A DNA stretch of 64,000 nt, taken from Candidatus Nitronereus thalassa. Its GTDB lineage: Bacteria; Nitrospirota; Nitrospiria; Nitrospirales; UBA8639. The translations under genes were made by a program, and so were the position numbers. The stretch is from NCBI RefSeq assembly GCF_032191465.1, contig NZ_JAQOUE010000001.1, positions 2,697,501 through 2,761,500 of the forward strand, given 5' to 3'. Positions within the stretch are counted from its first letter, which is position 1; every line of letters starts with the position of its first letter. Below, one piece after another: positions 51,937 through 60,934 of this stretch. Under the pieces are notes generated by a model. It saw only the letters and a program-made list of their open reading frames with translations. It ran no database searches and had not been told where the DNA came from.

Positions 51937-53181
51937 TCACGCAGGGAGATCAATGGTAAAGGTGGTTCCACAATCAAGTTGAGAGTCCAAAGTTATTCGA
52001 CCTTTATGGCGTTCCACAATTCGTCGGACAATGGTGAGTCCTAACCCTTCTCCACCCACGGAAGTCGGGTTGAGTTGATGAAACATTTGGAAAATTCTTT
52101 CCTGGTGGTCTTGGCGAATTCCAATACCGTTATCTTCGACCCTGTATCTGGCATACTCGCCTTCTCGAACTCCCATGATGCGGATCATTCCAGGGCGCGT
52201 GGTGGATGTGTATTTTTGAGCGTTATCAAGGAGATTAAAAAACAATTGGTTCACTAACGTGGCATCACCGGTACAGTTGGGAAGGTCTTCAATTTGCAGG
52301 GAGACCCCTTTTTCTTTTAATTGATACTCCATGCTCATAATGATGCTGGTGATCATGGCATTCATATTGAGATCTTCAAAATGTAGCGTTAAGCGGCCTA
52401 GTCTCGAAAAACGCAATATCCCTTGTACGAGACTTTCCATTTTTTTTGCCCCGGTTTGAATGTAATGCAAGGATTCGGGGATGTCTCCTTCAAGGATGGC
52501 CATGACGTCTTGTTTGATCCCTGGGGCGAGTTTATGGGATTCGAGAAGGGCCTGCAGTTGGTGGCGGGAATTGGCCAGTTCTTTGCTGAATCCTTGGATG
52601 TTGACCAAAGGTGAGCGAAGGTCATGAGATGCCACACTCACAATGGTTTCCAGTTCCTGGTTTTGCTCCACCAACGTTCGATTGAGGTCTGCAAGGTCAT
52701 GTTCGGTTTTCTGGCGATGGCGGAGGCTGGTGTTGAGGGCTGCCTGTGTTTGTTCGAGTTCGGTCGTTTTTTGTTGTAAGGCCACTTGTGATGACCTTGC
52801 CTCCTTTTTCCTTTTGAAGAGAAAGAATGTCGCACTCCATACCAGGGCAATGGCTAGGATTCTATTCAACACCTCAGTATGGTTTTCCCTCAATGCAGGG
52901 GAGATGAGGGCTCCGAGAGCGATGAGTATGGAATATCCCGTGGAGGTGAGAAAAAGCCCACGGTGTTCTGTGATTTGCCAAGCCATCAGTATCACGAATA
53001 CATAAAAAAACGGTAAGGCTAATTGTTGGGGAAGCGCCAAATCCCCAAGAAAAATTAAGAGGCCAATAATGGTGAAACGCAGAATGTTGACGTTTGCTCG
53101 GAAGAATTTGTAGGGGTGCCCACCTGTCGGTTCCTGAAACAGGGTTTCTTGGATGGGCCGTTCTTTTTCAAGTTTATTCAT
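51937..53181 (-). CDS. Membrane-bound sensor histidine kinase
   Basis: 414 aa. About four hydrophobic helices lie at residues 30-125 (LRFTIIGLLIFLGDLAL, LPFFYVFVILMAWQI, YSILIALGALISP, ILAIALVWSATFFLF) with very short loops, so sensing is probably within the membrane. A coiled coil (about 128-175) leads to HisKA with SVASHDLRSPLVNIQ (His near 184) and HATPase with VEDNGIGIR and GEGLGLTIVRRI. No receiver domain and no neighbouring response regulator: an orphan kinase. Confidence 0.9.
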   Translation of the reverse strand: MNKLEKERPIQETLFQEPTGGHPYKFFRANVNILRFTIIGLLIFLGDLALPQQLALPFFYVFVILMAWQITEHRGLFLTSTGYSILIALGALISPALRENHTEVLNRILAIALVWSATFFLFKRKKEARSSQVALQQKTTELEQTQAALNTSLRHRQKTEHDLADLNRTLVEQNQELETIVSVASHDLRSPLVNIQGFSKELANSRHQLQALLESHKLAPGIKQDVMAILEGDIPESLHYIQTGAKKMESLVQGILRFSRLGRLTLHFEDLNMNAMITSIIMSMEYQLKEKGVSLQIEDLPNCTGDATLVNQLFFNLLDNAQKYTSTTRPGMIRIMGVREGEYARYRVEDNGIGIRQDHQERIFQMFHQLNPTSVGGEGLGLTIVRRIVERHKGRITLDSQLDCGTTFTIDLPA

Positions 53182-53453
53182 GCGGGGATTGGAGAGGATA
53201 TGCGGGGTGACTCCAGTTGAAGAAACAACTGGTCGATCACTTTGCCTCGGTGTGAGGGGGTTGTCAAGATTTTAAGGCGTCCTATGAGAGATCGAGCCAG
53301 ATTTCTCATGCGGCCTCTACCTTCTTATCTTCAGAGGAAGAAGATCACGGCCATCCCTCTGGAGTGTGAGAAATAAAGAAATCATTTGGGTTTTTTGGAA
53401 GTGCTTTACCTAAAAAGGCCTGTGGCTTTTCATTTCTGGAACCTGTGGTTTCG
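53182..53453. other. Spacer before tRNA-Val
   Basis: About 270 bp with no gene or clear structure; the tRNA promoter follows at its right end. Confidence 0.4.
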
Positions 53454-53483
53454 TTGTCAGAATCAGGGTGGCTATGATACGAT
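53454..53483 (+). promoter_or_regulatory. Probable promoter of tRNA-Val
   Basis: TTGTCA at 53454-53459, an 18-bp spacer and TACGAT at 53478-53483, ending 10 bp before the mature tRNA. Confidence 0.5.
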
Positions 53484-53493
53484 CGGCCTCCGT

Positions 53494-53568
53494 GGGCGAT
53501 TAGCTCAGTGGGAGAGCGCTTCCCTCACACGGAAGAGGTCACTGGTTCGATACCAGTATCGCCCACCA
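53494..53568 (+). tRNA. tRNA-Val (anticodon CAC)
   Basis: A 75-nt cloverleaf. The acceptor GGGCGAT pairs with ATCGCCC, the D-arm is GCTC/GAGC, the anticodon stem CTTCC/GGAAG encloses loop CTCACAC (anticodon CAC, reading GTG), and the T-arm is ACTGG-TTCGATA-CCAGT. The CCA end is encoded (53566-53568). No terminator hairpin is seen before the TPR gene. Confidence 0.95.
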
Positions 53569-53675
53569 CTTCTTAATTTCTTGCACCTCCACGTGGCGTT
53601 CCTTTGCGTTTGACGATCTCCTCAACGGCGTGCACCTGCTCTTTCGTTCCCCGGCCTCAGGGAAAACTTCCATGG

Positions 53676-54803
53676 ATGTTTAGGGGCGGGGGGTGGCTCT
53701 TTTTTATTCTCGCTTTCAGTGTTTCATGTAGAAGCGTGCCTCCGCCAGAACCCGGTCTGCCGCCTTCCGCCAGTGATTTGGAATTGCTGGGAACCACCAA
53801 ATTGTGTGATGACAAGGCCCTGATCCTGAATCAATGGAAAGGGAGCACTTTTACCAGAACGCCGTGGGGATCTGGGGAACGACTGGAGCGATTAGCGCAG
53901 AGCCAACAACCGAATTTTGATCGCTTTTATTTCTTTAATGAAGAAGATGTACTCGTTGGGGCTATTTTTCGGTTCGGGTCCGGGTTGAACCTGGAACCGT
54001 ATCCGATTTTGCGCGGAACGCTGTCTCAATTACCGCCTTCCTCAGCGTTCTTCCTGGATCCTGCGCAGCTCCTTCAAAGCACGAAGGCGAAATCTGCCGT
54101 ATTATTCCGGACGGGAAGTAAAACGAGCACCACCCAATATTTGGTTCTAGATGACAAAGATCGCCCGCTGCTGCTTGTCGCCTCTATGTCTATAGATCCT
54201 TATGAACAATTGTTATCCAGTTATCAAAAAGCCTACTTGCCGGGGTTGGTACGATCATCCGATACAGAAAAGGCCAAGGAGTTGGCATTAAGTCAGGGGA
54301 ACACGTTCCTGGCCCTCCAGCAATTTGCTCGAGGAGAGGCAGCTCTGTTTTCCTCTTGCGGCCAACGTCAACCTGAGGTGGCAATTGATGCTTATCGCCG
54401 CGCGGTCAATCTTGGGTTTCCCAAAAAAGAGCAGTTAGCAGAAGCTCACCATCGTATGGGGTTGGCGCTTCGAGATAAAGATCAACTGCAAGAAGCTCAA
54501 ACCCATTTGGAAAAAGCCCTGGAAATACGACCGAATGTTCCAGAGGTGATTAATAATCTTGGGAGCGTATTGGCCCAACAGAATAAACAGACCCAAGCGA
54601 TTGAGCTATTCGAACGGGCGATTATATTACGTCCAAACTATGCGCGAGCCCGGTTTAATCTGGCAGAGGTGTTGGAGAAAATGAATAAGCGCCGGGCGAT
54701 TGAGGAATATGAGACGTACCTGGCCTTGGTGGAGGGGATTCCCGAAGAAGAACCGCGAATGATGTTAGTGGAAGAACGTTTGAAGCGGCTTAAAGGAAAA
54801 TAG
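53676..54803 (+). CDS. TPR-repeat protein, probably exported
   Basis: About 375 aa from ATG 53676; an in-frame start at 53604 adds 24 residues. The N-terminus has a hydrophobic signal (GWLFFILAFSVSC) with a cysteine that could be lipidated, although FSVSC is not a canonical lipobox. Residues about 30-240 match no family I recognise. The C-terminal third holds three TPR units (AEAHHRMGLALRDKDQLQEA, PEVINNLGSVLAQQNKQTQA, ARARFNLAEVLEKMNKRRA), which bind protein partners. It ends 8 bp before rnhA, so the two are probably co-transcribed. Confidence 0.75.
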   Translation: MFRGGGWLFFILAFSVSCRSVPPPEPGLPPSASDLELLGTTKLCDDKALILNQWKGSTFTRTPWGSGERLERLAQSQQPNFDRFYFFNEEDVLVGAIFRFGSGLNLEPYPILRGTLSQLPPSSAFFLDPAQLLQSTKAKSAVLFRTGSKTSTTQYLVLDDKDRPLLLVASMSIDPYEQLLSSYQKAYLPGLVRSSDTEKAKELALSQGNTFLALQQFARGEAALFSSCGQRQPEVAIDAYRRAVNLGFPKKEQLAEAHHRMGLALRDKDQLQEAQTHLEKALEIRPNVPEVINNLGSVLAQQNKQTQAIELFERAIILRPNYARARFNLAEVLEKMNKRRAIEEYETYLALVEGIPEEEPRMMLVEERLKRLKGK

Positions 54804-54811
54804 TCATCCTC

Positions 54812-55435
54812 ATGAAATTCTATGCGGTCCGGAAAGGTCGTGTTCCTGGCATTTATACCACATGGGATTCCTGTGCGGCGCAGGTGAAGGGATATCCTGA
54901 CGCAATTTATAAATCTTTTAAAAATCAGGATGAAGCCCGATTCTTTATGGAAGGACACGTTCCTGACTCTTGTCCGACGGCTGGTCCGGATGAGCCCTCA
55001 CCCTCACCGGTACCAGGTGTGGATATCTGGGTGGATGGGTCATGTATCCACAACAATGGCGATAATTTACAGTTGGGTTGGGCCTATCTTATTTTGAATG
55101 GGGAAGAAGAACTCCATCGCGATAGTGGAAATGATATTCCCGAAGAGGCCAGATCCCAGCGTAATGTCGCCGGGGAAATTCAAGCCGTGCTGAAGGCCTT
55201 GAATTGGTGCCAGGCTCAAGGAATTTCTCGAGCGACCATTTACCATGATTATCAGGGATTAGCGGCGTGGGTGACTGGGGAGTGGAAGGCTAAAACTCCT
55301 TTTACTCAGGCCTATGCTGCGACGGTCAAAGCTTATGGAATAGACGTGCGGTGGAAAAAAGTCTTAGCGCATTCTGGAGAGAAATTTAATGAAATTGTCG
55401 ATCAATTGGCTCGGGACGCCGCGAGAGCGGGATAG
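54812..55435 (+). CDS. rnhA: Ribonuclease HI with N-terminal hybrid-binding domain
   Basis: 207 aa. Residues 1-46 form the caulimovirus-viroplasmin-like RNA/DNA hybrid-binding domain (KFYAVRKGRVPGIYTTW, FKNQDEARFFM), a Pro/Ser linker follows, and the RNase H fold starts near 70. The carboxylate site is visible: Asp in IWVDGSC, Glu in VAGEIQAV, Asp in IYHDYQGL and Asp in EIVDQLARDAA, with His in LAHSGEKFNE. It removes RNA from RNA:DNA hybrids. The domain order is that of the eukaryote-like/Gram-positive RNase HI subtype rather than the E. coli enzyme. Confidence 0.9.
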   Translation: MKFYAVRKGRVPGIYTTWDSCAAQVKGYPDAIYKSFKNQDEARFFMEGHVPDSCPTAGPDEPSPSPVPGVDIWVDGSCIHNNGDNLQLGWAYLILNGEEELHRDSGNDIPEEARSQRNVAGEIQAVLKALNWCQAQGISRATIYHDYQGLAAWVTGEWKAKTPFTQAYAATVKAYGIDVRWKKVLAHSGEKFNEIVDQLARDAARAG

Positions 55436-55454
55436 ATAAAGTGGGCGGGATTCG

Positions 55455-55481
55455 TTTACGAGATACGAACTACGAGATACC
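55455..55481. repeat. ACGAGATACGA-type dispersed repeat, copy 5
   Basis: TTTACGAGATACGAACTACG and a following ACGAGATAC word in the convergent spacer between rnhA and the tetra-domain gene. Confidence 0.55.
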
Positions 55482-55492
55482 CGCGGCGTTTG

Positions 55493-56476
55493 TTACAACT
55501 TTCCCTCGCCTTTAAGATATTTCCGGAATCGATCCATTAATTCTTCGCCCAGCACACCGACCTCCGGTTTTTCCTTCGTCATAAACTCTCGAATTTCTGA
55601 CAGGCGTTGTTCGGCTTGATCATTCCCCTTGAGTCGTTTGACTTTGTGCAGCGCATCATCAAAGGCATCGAAGGTGAGTTCCTGATAGCCAAAGGCACGA
55701 ATGCGCTTGACGGCTTTCATCATGGCTTCGTTGCGGAATACGGTGAGGTGATCAGAATCAATCTCTTTGAGGCCCAATTTTCTGGCTCGGCGCTCAGCGG
55801 CCTTGCGAATTCCGCTACGAACAAAATCTGGGGAGGTATTTAGCCGTTTCCAAGCCTCATCCGTCCAAGCGACTTGTTCCTGTGGAGCCTCCCAAATTTT
55901 CGTGAGGGTCTGTTCATCGATGATGCTCAATCCTGATTCACGAGCTAAGTCTTCAGCATCACGTTTGAGCATATCGGTGACGAACTCAAGGGCAATCGGC
56001 GGAGAATCCTTAATTTTTTCTTGCAACATGGCCTGAGCTTGTTCAGTCCACTCAAGAGGAGTCAGTGCATCTTCGGCCCGTTCTCCCATGGACTCTACTT
56101 TTTCAAATAACTCGACGTTGACTTCCATATGTCCACCCTCACGGGCAATTTCTTCAGCGATTTGTTGAGTCATTGCGCGCATGAATTCGGGAACGGTGGT
56201 CAAACGTTTTTTGGCTTCTGCGGTCCAAGGTAAGCGTCCCTTGGCCATTTGGTCGGCGGCTTCAGCCATCCCCGCTTCTCCACCCATTCCACCCATCATT
56301 TGTTTTTTGAACTGATCGAGCAAAGCCCCATTGATGACCTGATGCCCAAGTTCACCAGCTTTTTTCTCGGCCAACCGTTTGACCATCCCTCGTAAAAATA
56401 CGGGGGCTCGTTCGAGGCGTTCAAGAGCATCGGTTGTCCAAGTAGGGGCTGTGGAGGTGGGTTCTGAAGCACTCAT
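55493..56476 (-). CDS. Protein with four tandem PCP-reductase-like domains
   Basis: 327 aa, soluble, charged, Met-rich. Four repeats of about 45 residues begin with W-T-x-x-A and continue with R-L-x-x-x-P-x-F-x-R: residues 13-55 (TWTTDALERLERAPVFLRG), 84-126 (PWTAEAKKRLTTVPEFMRA), 143-195 (EWTEQAQAMLQ, diverged) and 204-250 (AWTDEAWKRLNTSPDFVRS). This is the small domain found at the C-terminus of light-independent protochlorophyllide reductase subunit B. No chlorophyll genes are present. The function is unknown; helical bundles of this type may bind a cofactor or protein. It sits 13 bp after the IHF/HU gene, same strand. Confidence 0.75.
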   Translation of the reverse strand: MSASEPTSTAPTWTTDALERLERAPVFLRGMVKRLAEKKAGELGHQVINGALLDQFKKQMMGGMGGEAGMAEAADQMAKGRLPWTAEAKKRLTTVPEFMRAMTQQIAEEIAREGGHMEVNVELFEKVESMGERAEDALTPLEWTEQAQAMLQEKIKDSPPIALEFVTDMLKRDAEDLARESGLSIIDEQTLTKIWEAPQEQVAWTDEAWKRLNTSPDFVRSGIRKAAERRARKLGLKEIDSDHLTVFRNEAMMKAVKRIRAFGYQELTFDAFDDALHKVKRLKGNDQAEQRLSEIREFMTKEKPEVGVLGEELMDRFRKYLKGEGKL

Positions 56477-56489
56477 GGTAAGTTCCTCA

Positions 56490-56771
56490 CTAGTCGCTAT
56501 TCAGCAACTCTTTAATTTCTTTCCCTGCCTTGAAAAATGGCATGCGCTTTTCTGGTACAGCGACGGTTTCACCTGTCTTTGGGTTGCGACCATCCTTGGT
56601 CCGCCTGATACGCAAGCGAAAACTTCCGAAGCCACGAATTTCCGTTTTTTCGCCTTTCTTTAATGCATCACGAATCGAATCGAAAATGCAATTCACCACC
56701 TTTTCAGCATCCCGCCGACTTAATGTTGTGGCTTTTTCGGTGACTTTTTCAATCAAGTGTGCTTTCGTCAT
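56490..56771 (-). CDS. IHF/HU-family DNA-bending protein
   Basis: 93 aa. The typical fold is visible: helices (MTKAHLIEKV, LSRRDAEKVVNCIFDSI), the beta-saddle IRGFGSFRLRIRR and the DNA-intercalating arm GRNPKTGETVAVPEKRMPFFKAGKEIKELL. The RRTKDGRNPKTGE arm is closer to IHF than to HU; alpha or beta type is not certain, although its place beside rpsA and sppA matches ihfB in other bacteria. It organises the nucleoid and helps sigma-54 promoters loop, which is relevant to the promoter at 30827. Confidence 0.9.
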   Translation of the reverse strand: MTKAHLIEKVTEKATTLSRRDAEKVVNCIFDSIRDALKKGEKTEIRGFGSFRLRIRRTKDGRNPKTGETVAVPEKRMPFFKAGKEIKELLNSD

Positions 56772-56863
56772 TGCGCCTCTCCTTGACGGATCATGTATGA
56801 GACTCTTTCCATACGGGAAGTGGTGTGAAACAGCAATGAAGGAACAGCGTTCCTTTATTTTCC

Positions 56864-57757
56864 TTACAGCGCCATGAAATACATGAGGTTAAGCCCCGTG
56901 GGAATAGGCAGTAAGGAAGTATCCCCCAATAACCGACTGCCGAGGATCTCTCTAAAAGAAAAAGGTTTCTGGTTTTCGATGACATACGGATGGTCTTTCA
57001 TACCACTCATGTCCGCAGCGAGCTTAATGGCTTGTTGCAGGTCCCCAAGCTCATCCACTAATAAAACATCCTTGGCTTGTTGGCCGGTAAAAATTCGCCC
57101 ATCTGCCAACACCTCCACATCCGCAATATCCAGAGACCGCCCCTCAGCGACGGCTTCAATAAATTGACGGTGGGCATCATCCATTACGGCTTGGAGATAT
57201 GACTGCTCATCCTCGCTCATAGGACGAAACGGAGACCCCACGTCTTTATAGCGACCACTTTTAATGACCGTATTTTTAATGCCAATTTTTTCCATGAGTT
57301 CTTGGAAGTTTGCCAATTGCATGATGACTCCAATGCTTCCCGTTAATGATCCGGGATTGGCCAAAATCCGGTCAGAAGCCACGGCAATATAATAGCCGCC
57401 GGAGGCAGCGACTGTGCCCATGGAGGTGACAATCGTCTTATGATTGTCTTTCCGTACCCGCTTCACGGCATTGTAGATTTCTTGCGAGGGCGCCACCCCT
57501 CCACCAGGGCTATCAATGCGGAGGACAATGGCTTTGACCAGAGGGTCTTCCCCAAATTGTTTGAGTTCTCTGACGGTTGCCTGAGAATCAAGAATTGGCC
57601 CTTCAATTCTGATGAGGGCAATGCGTTCCTGCCCAACGGCAGCAAGATCGGGGATCAAAGTCTTACCGAGGATGGTCAACATCAAAGCTCCCGCCAGCAT
57701 CCAAAATATGCGACGCCAGCGAGAGGGCTTTGACCGTTGGGTGGTTTCTTCAGACAT
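56864..57757 (-). CDS. sppA: Signal peptide peptidase SppA
   Basis: 297 aa, the short single-repeat form. One N-terminal membrane anchor (IFWMLAGALMLTILGKTLI, about 18-36) precedes a ClpP-like serine protease domain. RIDSPGGGVAPSQEI forms the oxyanion region, the nucleophile Ser is in TVAASGGYYIA (near 119) and the general-base Lys is in VIKSGRYKDVGSPFR (near 171). It degrades cleaved signal peptides in the inner membrane. It is 22 bp downstream of rpsA on the same strand. Confidence 0.92.
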   Translation of the reverse strand: MSEETTQRSKPSRWRRIFWMLAGALMLTILGKTLIPDLAAVGQERIALIRIEGPILDSQATVRELKQFGEDPLVKAIVLRIDSPGGGVAPSQEIYNAVKRVRKDNHKTIVTSMGTVAASGGYYIAVASDRILANPGSLTGSIGVIMQLANFQELMEKIGIKNTVIKSGRYKDVGSPFRPMSEDEQSYLQAVMDDAHRQFIEAVAEGRSLDIADVEVLADGRIFTGQQAKDVLLVDELGDLQQAIKLAADMSGMKDHPYVIENQKPFSFREILGSRLLGDTSLLPIPTGLNLMYFMAL

Positions 57758-57779
57758 GATGCCTCAATACGAAAGAGGG

Positions 57780-59495
57780 TTACTCATTCTCGGGTTCGGC
57801 AGTTCCTTCTTTGTTCTTTGCGGCTCGTCCAAGACTATGGTCGACACTGCCCTGTGAGCTGTTGAAGGCTTCAAGATCCTGTGTGTCCGTTTCTTGCGAG
57901 TATTCACGCACACTGAGCGCAATTTTTCGTTCTTCAATATCAACTTTCACGACTTTGGCCGTGATGGTATCGCCAATTTTAAACACTTCTTCCAGTTTGC
58001 TTTGGCTATCCTGGCCGGTTTCACTAATATGAATCAGCCCTTCGACATCTCCCTCCAACTCGACGAACACGCCAAAATCCGCTATTTTGGCCACGGTTCC
58101 AGTGGTGGTGGCACCCACTTGGTAGCGCGAAGGAATTTCTGATTCCCAAGGATCAGGTGTGAGTTGTTTGTAGCCAAGGGAGAGACGCTCTTTTTCTTTA
58201 TCAATTCTCAGAATGACAGCTTCTACTCGTTGGGTTTTTTTGAATAACTCGGAGGGATGCTTGATGTGCTTGGTCCAGGACATATCCGAAATGTGAATCA
58301 ACCCATCAATGCCTTCGTCTAAGCCGATAAAAGCTCCAAAGTCTGTCACGCTTTTGACTTTGCCCTCGATGCGGGTTCCCACTGGATATCGGGCTTGAAT
58401 AATATCCCAAGGATTGGGGGCGGTTTGTTTCATACCAAGAGAGATCTTCCGGCCTTGTTGATCGACGTGGAGGACCTGTGCATCGATGGCATCACCAACG
58501 GCCACCACGCGAGAGGGATGCCGGACCTCATGGGTCCAGGACATTTCCGAAACATGGACGAGACCTTCGACGCCAGGCTCGAGTTCCACGAATGCGCCAT
58601 AATCTGTCAAACTCACGACCTTTCCGGCGACACGGTTTCCTTCTGGATATTTAGCGGCAATGTCCATCCACGGATCGGCGGATTTCTGCTTGAGGCCAAG
58701 AGAAATTCTTCCCGTTTCCTTGTCATATTTTAACACTAAGACTTCCAGGCGATCTCCTACGGAGAACATATCTGAAGGATGCCCAACACGGCCCCATGAA
58801 ATATCCGTAATATGTAAGAGTCCATCGATACCGCCAAGATCCAAGAATGCTCCGTAGTCCGTGATGTTTTTCACGGTCCCTTCGATTTTCTGCCCTTCCG
58901 CCAAGGTGGCGAGAGTAGTTTGTCGTTTTTTGTCACGGGTTTCTTCTAGCAACGCGCGCCGTGAGATGACGACATTGCCGCGGCGATGATTAATTTTAAT
59001 GATTTTAAAGGGAAAGGTTTTGCCCACGAGGCCATCGAGATCTCTGACTGGGGTTAAGTCAATTTGTGAACCTGGGAGGAAGGCTTTGACCCCAATATCG
59101 ACCATCATGCCTCCCTTGATTCGGGAGATGACTTTTCCTTGTACTTCTTTTTCTTCCTGATGGGAAACTTCCAACTCTTCCCATATTTTCATTTTGTCCG
59201 CTTTTTCCTTAGACAAAACCAGATTCCCGTCGGAATCTTCACGCTGTTCAATATACACCTGAAGCTTGTCACCAATCGCCAAGGTGGGGATTTCATCGGG
59301 AAGGAATTGATTCATAGGAATCACACCTTCCGACTTATAACCAATATCGACAATCACACGGTCTTTTTGGATGGCCACGACGCGGCCTTCCGTGATAGTC
59401 CCTTCCTCAAAGTTCCGGAAGGTGTCTTCATACATTGCGGCTAGTGTCGCTTCGTCAAATTCTTCTTCAATAATGGGGTTGGACATAGTGCTCAT
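57780..59495 (-). CDS. rpsA: 30S ribosomal protein S1
   Basis: 571 aa with six S1 RNA-binding domains (about 34-100, 118-185, 204-272, 289-359, 376-446, 463-531). Repeats 3-6 share the GAFIGLDEGIDGLIHISDMSW-like core, with variants such as DYGAFVELEPGVEGLVHVSE. The long six-domain form is the Gram-negative type that helps mRNA bind the ribosome. The C-terminal 40 residues are acidic and low complexity. ATG 59495 (or 59486) starts it; the stop is 22 bp before sppA. Confidence 0.95.
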   Translation of the reverse strand: MSTMSNPIIEEEFDEATLAAMYEDTFRNFEEGTITEGRVVAIQKDRVIVDIGYKSEGVIPMNQFLPDEIPTLAIGDKLQVYIEQREDSDGNLVLSKEKADKMKIWEELEVSHQEEKEVQGKVISRIKGGMMVDIGVKAFLPGSQIDLTPVRDLDGLVGKTFPFKIIKINHRRGNVVISRRALLEETRDKKRQTTLATLAEGQKIEGTVKNITDYGAFLDLGGIDGLLHITDISWGRVGHPSDMFSVGDRLEVLVLKYDKETGRISLGLKQKSADPWMDIAAKYPEGNRVAGKVVSLTDYGAFVELEPGVEGLVHVSEMSWTHEVRHPSRVVAVGDAIDAQVLHVDQQGRKISLGMKQTAPNPWDIIQARYPVGTRIEGKVKSVTDFGAFIGLDEGIDGLIHISDMSWTKHIKHPSELFKKTQRVEAVILRIDKEKERLSLGYKQLTPDPWESEIPSRYQVGATTTGTVAKIADFGVFVELEGDVEGLIHISETGQDSQSKLEEVFKIGDTITAKVVKVDIEERKIALSVREYSQETDTQDLEAFNSSQGSVDHSLGRAAKNKEGTAEPENE

Positions 59496-59576
59496 GCTTT
59501 TCCTTAGTCTTCACTCGCAAATTCGCGACAGAGGTGATGGGGATTCCAGCGGACGTGGGAGCTAGATCACCAAGGT

Positions 59577-60218
59577 TTATAATGCCGGCGTTGCTGATTG
59601 GCCCACGCCACGTAAATCAGCAATCCGGTCCATGACAGTTTGACTAATCTGTTTATAGAGGGCTTTCCCCTCAAGTCGTTCCTTGTCCTGACGGAAGTCT
59701 ATGGGCTGCCCGAAGGTCACTGATACCGGATGGGGGCGTAACATAGAGGCCCCGGTTGGCAACACTTCATACGTCCCGTGAAGGTACACCGGAATCACGG
59801 GACATTGGGTCTCCGCCACAATCATTCCAATTCCGGGTTTGCCAGGTTGAAGGGTTCCATCCGGCGTTCTCGTCCCTTCGGGAAAAATGACCACAGCCTT
59901 CCCGGCGTTGAGTAACTCAATGACCTGTTGGAAGGCTTTCCGATCCCAACGCTCCGTCCTTAGGGGAATCCAACCCAAAGAACGAATGATCCAGTTTATT
60001 ATCCGATTCGGGAATAAATTGGCGCGTCCGACATAGAAAAGACGTCGCCATACCCCACACCCGAGTAATGGGATATCCGCATAGCTCGCATGGTTGGCGG
60101 CTAAAAGAACTCCCCCCTTACGGGGAATATATCCAGTACCTTTCGTTCGATAGCGAAGGAACAAGGCACTCAGGCATCGACAGAGGACCCACAAGATCCC
60201 ATAGACAAGGGTGCTCAC
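59577..60218 (-). CDS. plsC: 1-acyl-sn-glycerol-3-phosphate acyltransferase
   Basis: 213 aa. The acyltransferase H-x4-D motif is NHASYAD (His43, Asp48), and FPEGTRTPDG (about 112-121) is the glycerol-phosphate-binding block; PVIPVYLHGTYEVLP is the fourth block. An N-terminal hydrophobic stretch (VYGILWVLCRCLSALFL) anchors it. It makes phosphatidic acid from lysophosphatidic acid. The start overlaps the cmk stop by 4 bp, and plsC-rpsA follows the order seen in many diderm bacteria. Confidence 0.88.
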   Translation of the reverse strand: MSTLVYGILWVLCRCLSALFLRYRTKGTGYIPRKGGVLLAANHASYADIPLLGCGVWRRLFYVGRANLFPNRIINWIIRSLGWIPLRTERWDRKAFQQVIELLNAGKAVVIFPEGTRTPDGTLQPGKPGIGMIVAETQCPVIPVYLHGTYEVLPTGASMLRPHPVSVTFGQPIDFRQDKERLEGKALYKQISQTVMDRIADLRGVGQSATPAL

Positions 60219-60901
60219 AAGCGAGCCGAAATGGACTCCAACATGGTGGCCACGACTTCTTCAACACTCCTAGATGAAGAATCAATCATCACGGCATCGG
60301 TCGCGGGAATCAAGGGTGCGATATTTCGCGACTGATCGCGGGCATCACGAGCCTGAATTTGGTCACGAATTTGTTGTTGATTATCTTCATGGCCTGCTTG
60401 GCGACTTTCCTGGTATCGTCGTGCGGTGCGCGTATTCAGATCGGCTTGTAAAAAAAATTTCACATCGGCATTTGGGAAGACTCGCGTTCCCATATCCCTT
60501 CCTTCAACGACAATCCCTCCGGTTTGGCCAAACCGTTGCTGAATGGGTAATAACCATTCTCTCACTTCCGGCATGGCTGCGACGGTTGAAGCGATCCGTG
60601 TGACCTCAGGAGTGCGAAGATAGGGAGTCACATCTTGAGAGTCTACGAGGGTCCTCGTGGTTGTGTCTTCCAATGTGACATGCAAGTCCATGTGTTGCAA
60701 GAGATTCTTCATGGCTATTGTGTCTGAACAATCAACCCCGGCGGTGTTTGCTTTCCACGCCACCGCGCGATACAACGCGCCGGTATCTAAATAAATGTAA
60801 CCCAATTGAGTGGCCAATGCGCGGGCAGTGGTACTTTTCCCTGCGCCAGCTGGGCCATCAATGGTAATCACTAAACGTCGCGTTTGGGCAGACGCCTTCA
60901 C
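60215..60901 (-). CDS. cmk: Cytidylate kinase
   Basis: 228 aa. The P-loop GPAGAGKST (16-24) is followed by YLDTGALYRAVAW (CMP binding) and the NMP-binding insert characteristic of bacterial Cmk. VVEGRDMGTRVFPNADVKFFL is the core hallmark and the lid is DQIQARDARDQSR. It phosphorylates CMP and dCMP. The gene is 33 bp downstream of aroA and overlaps plsC by 4 bp. Confidence 0.94.
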   Translation of the reverse strand: MKASAQTRRLVITIDGPAGAGKSTTARALATQLGYIYLDTGALYRAVAWKANTAGVDCSDTIAMKNLLQHMDLHVTLEDTTTRTLVDSQDVTPYLRTPEVTRIASTVAAMPEVREWLLPIQQRFGQTGGIVVEGRDMGTRVFPNADVKFFLQADLNTRTARRYQESRQAGHEDNQQQIRDQIQARDARDQSRNIAPLIPATDAVMIDSSSRSVEEVVATMLESISARL

Positions 60902-60934
60902 AAGTTCCGTCGAAAAGATTGATTATTATAGGAT

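Noticed and set aside
51799-52044. 81-codon open frame next to the membrane kinase
   Set aside because: It runs into the 3' end of the kinase gene on the opposite strand and lacks protein-like features.
53494-53568. tRNA-Val as an integration site for a genomic island
   Set aside because: No integrase gene or duplicated tRNA 3' end is seen downstream within the window.
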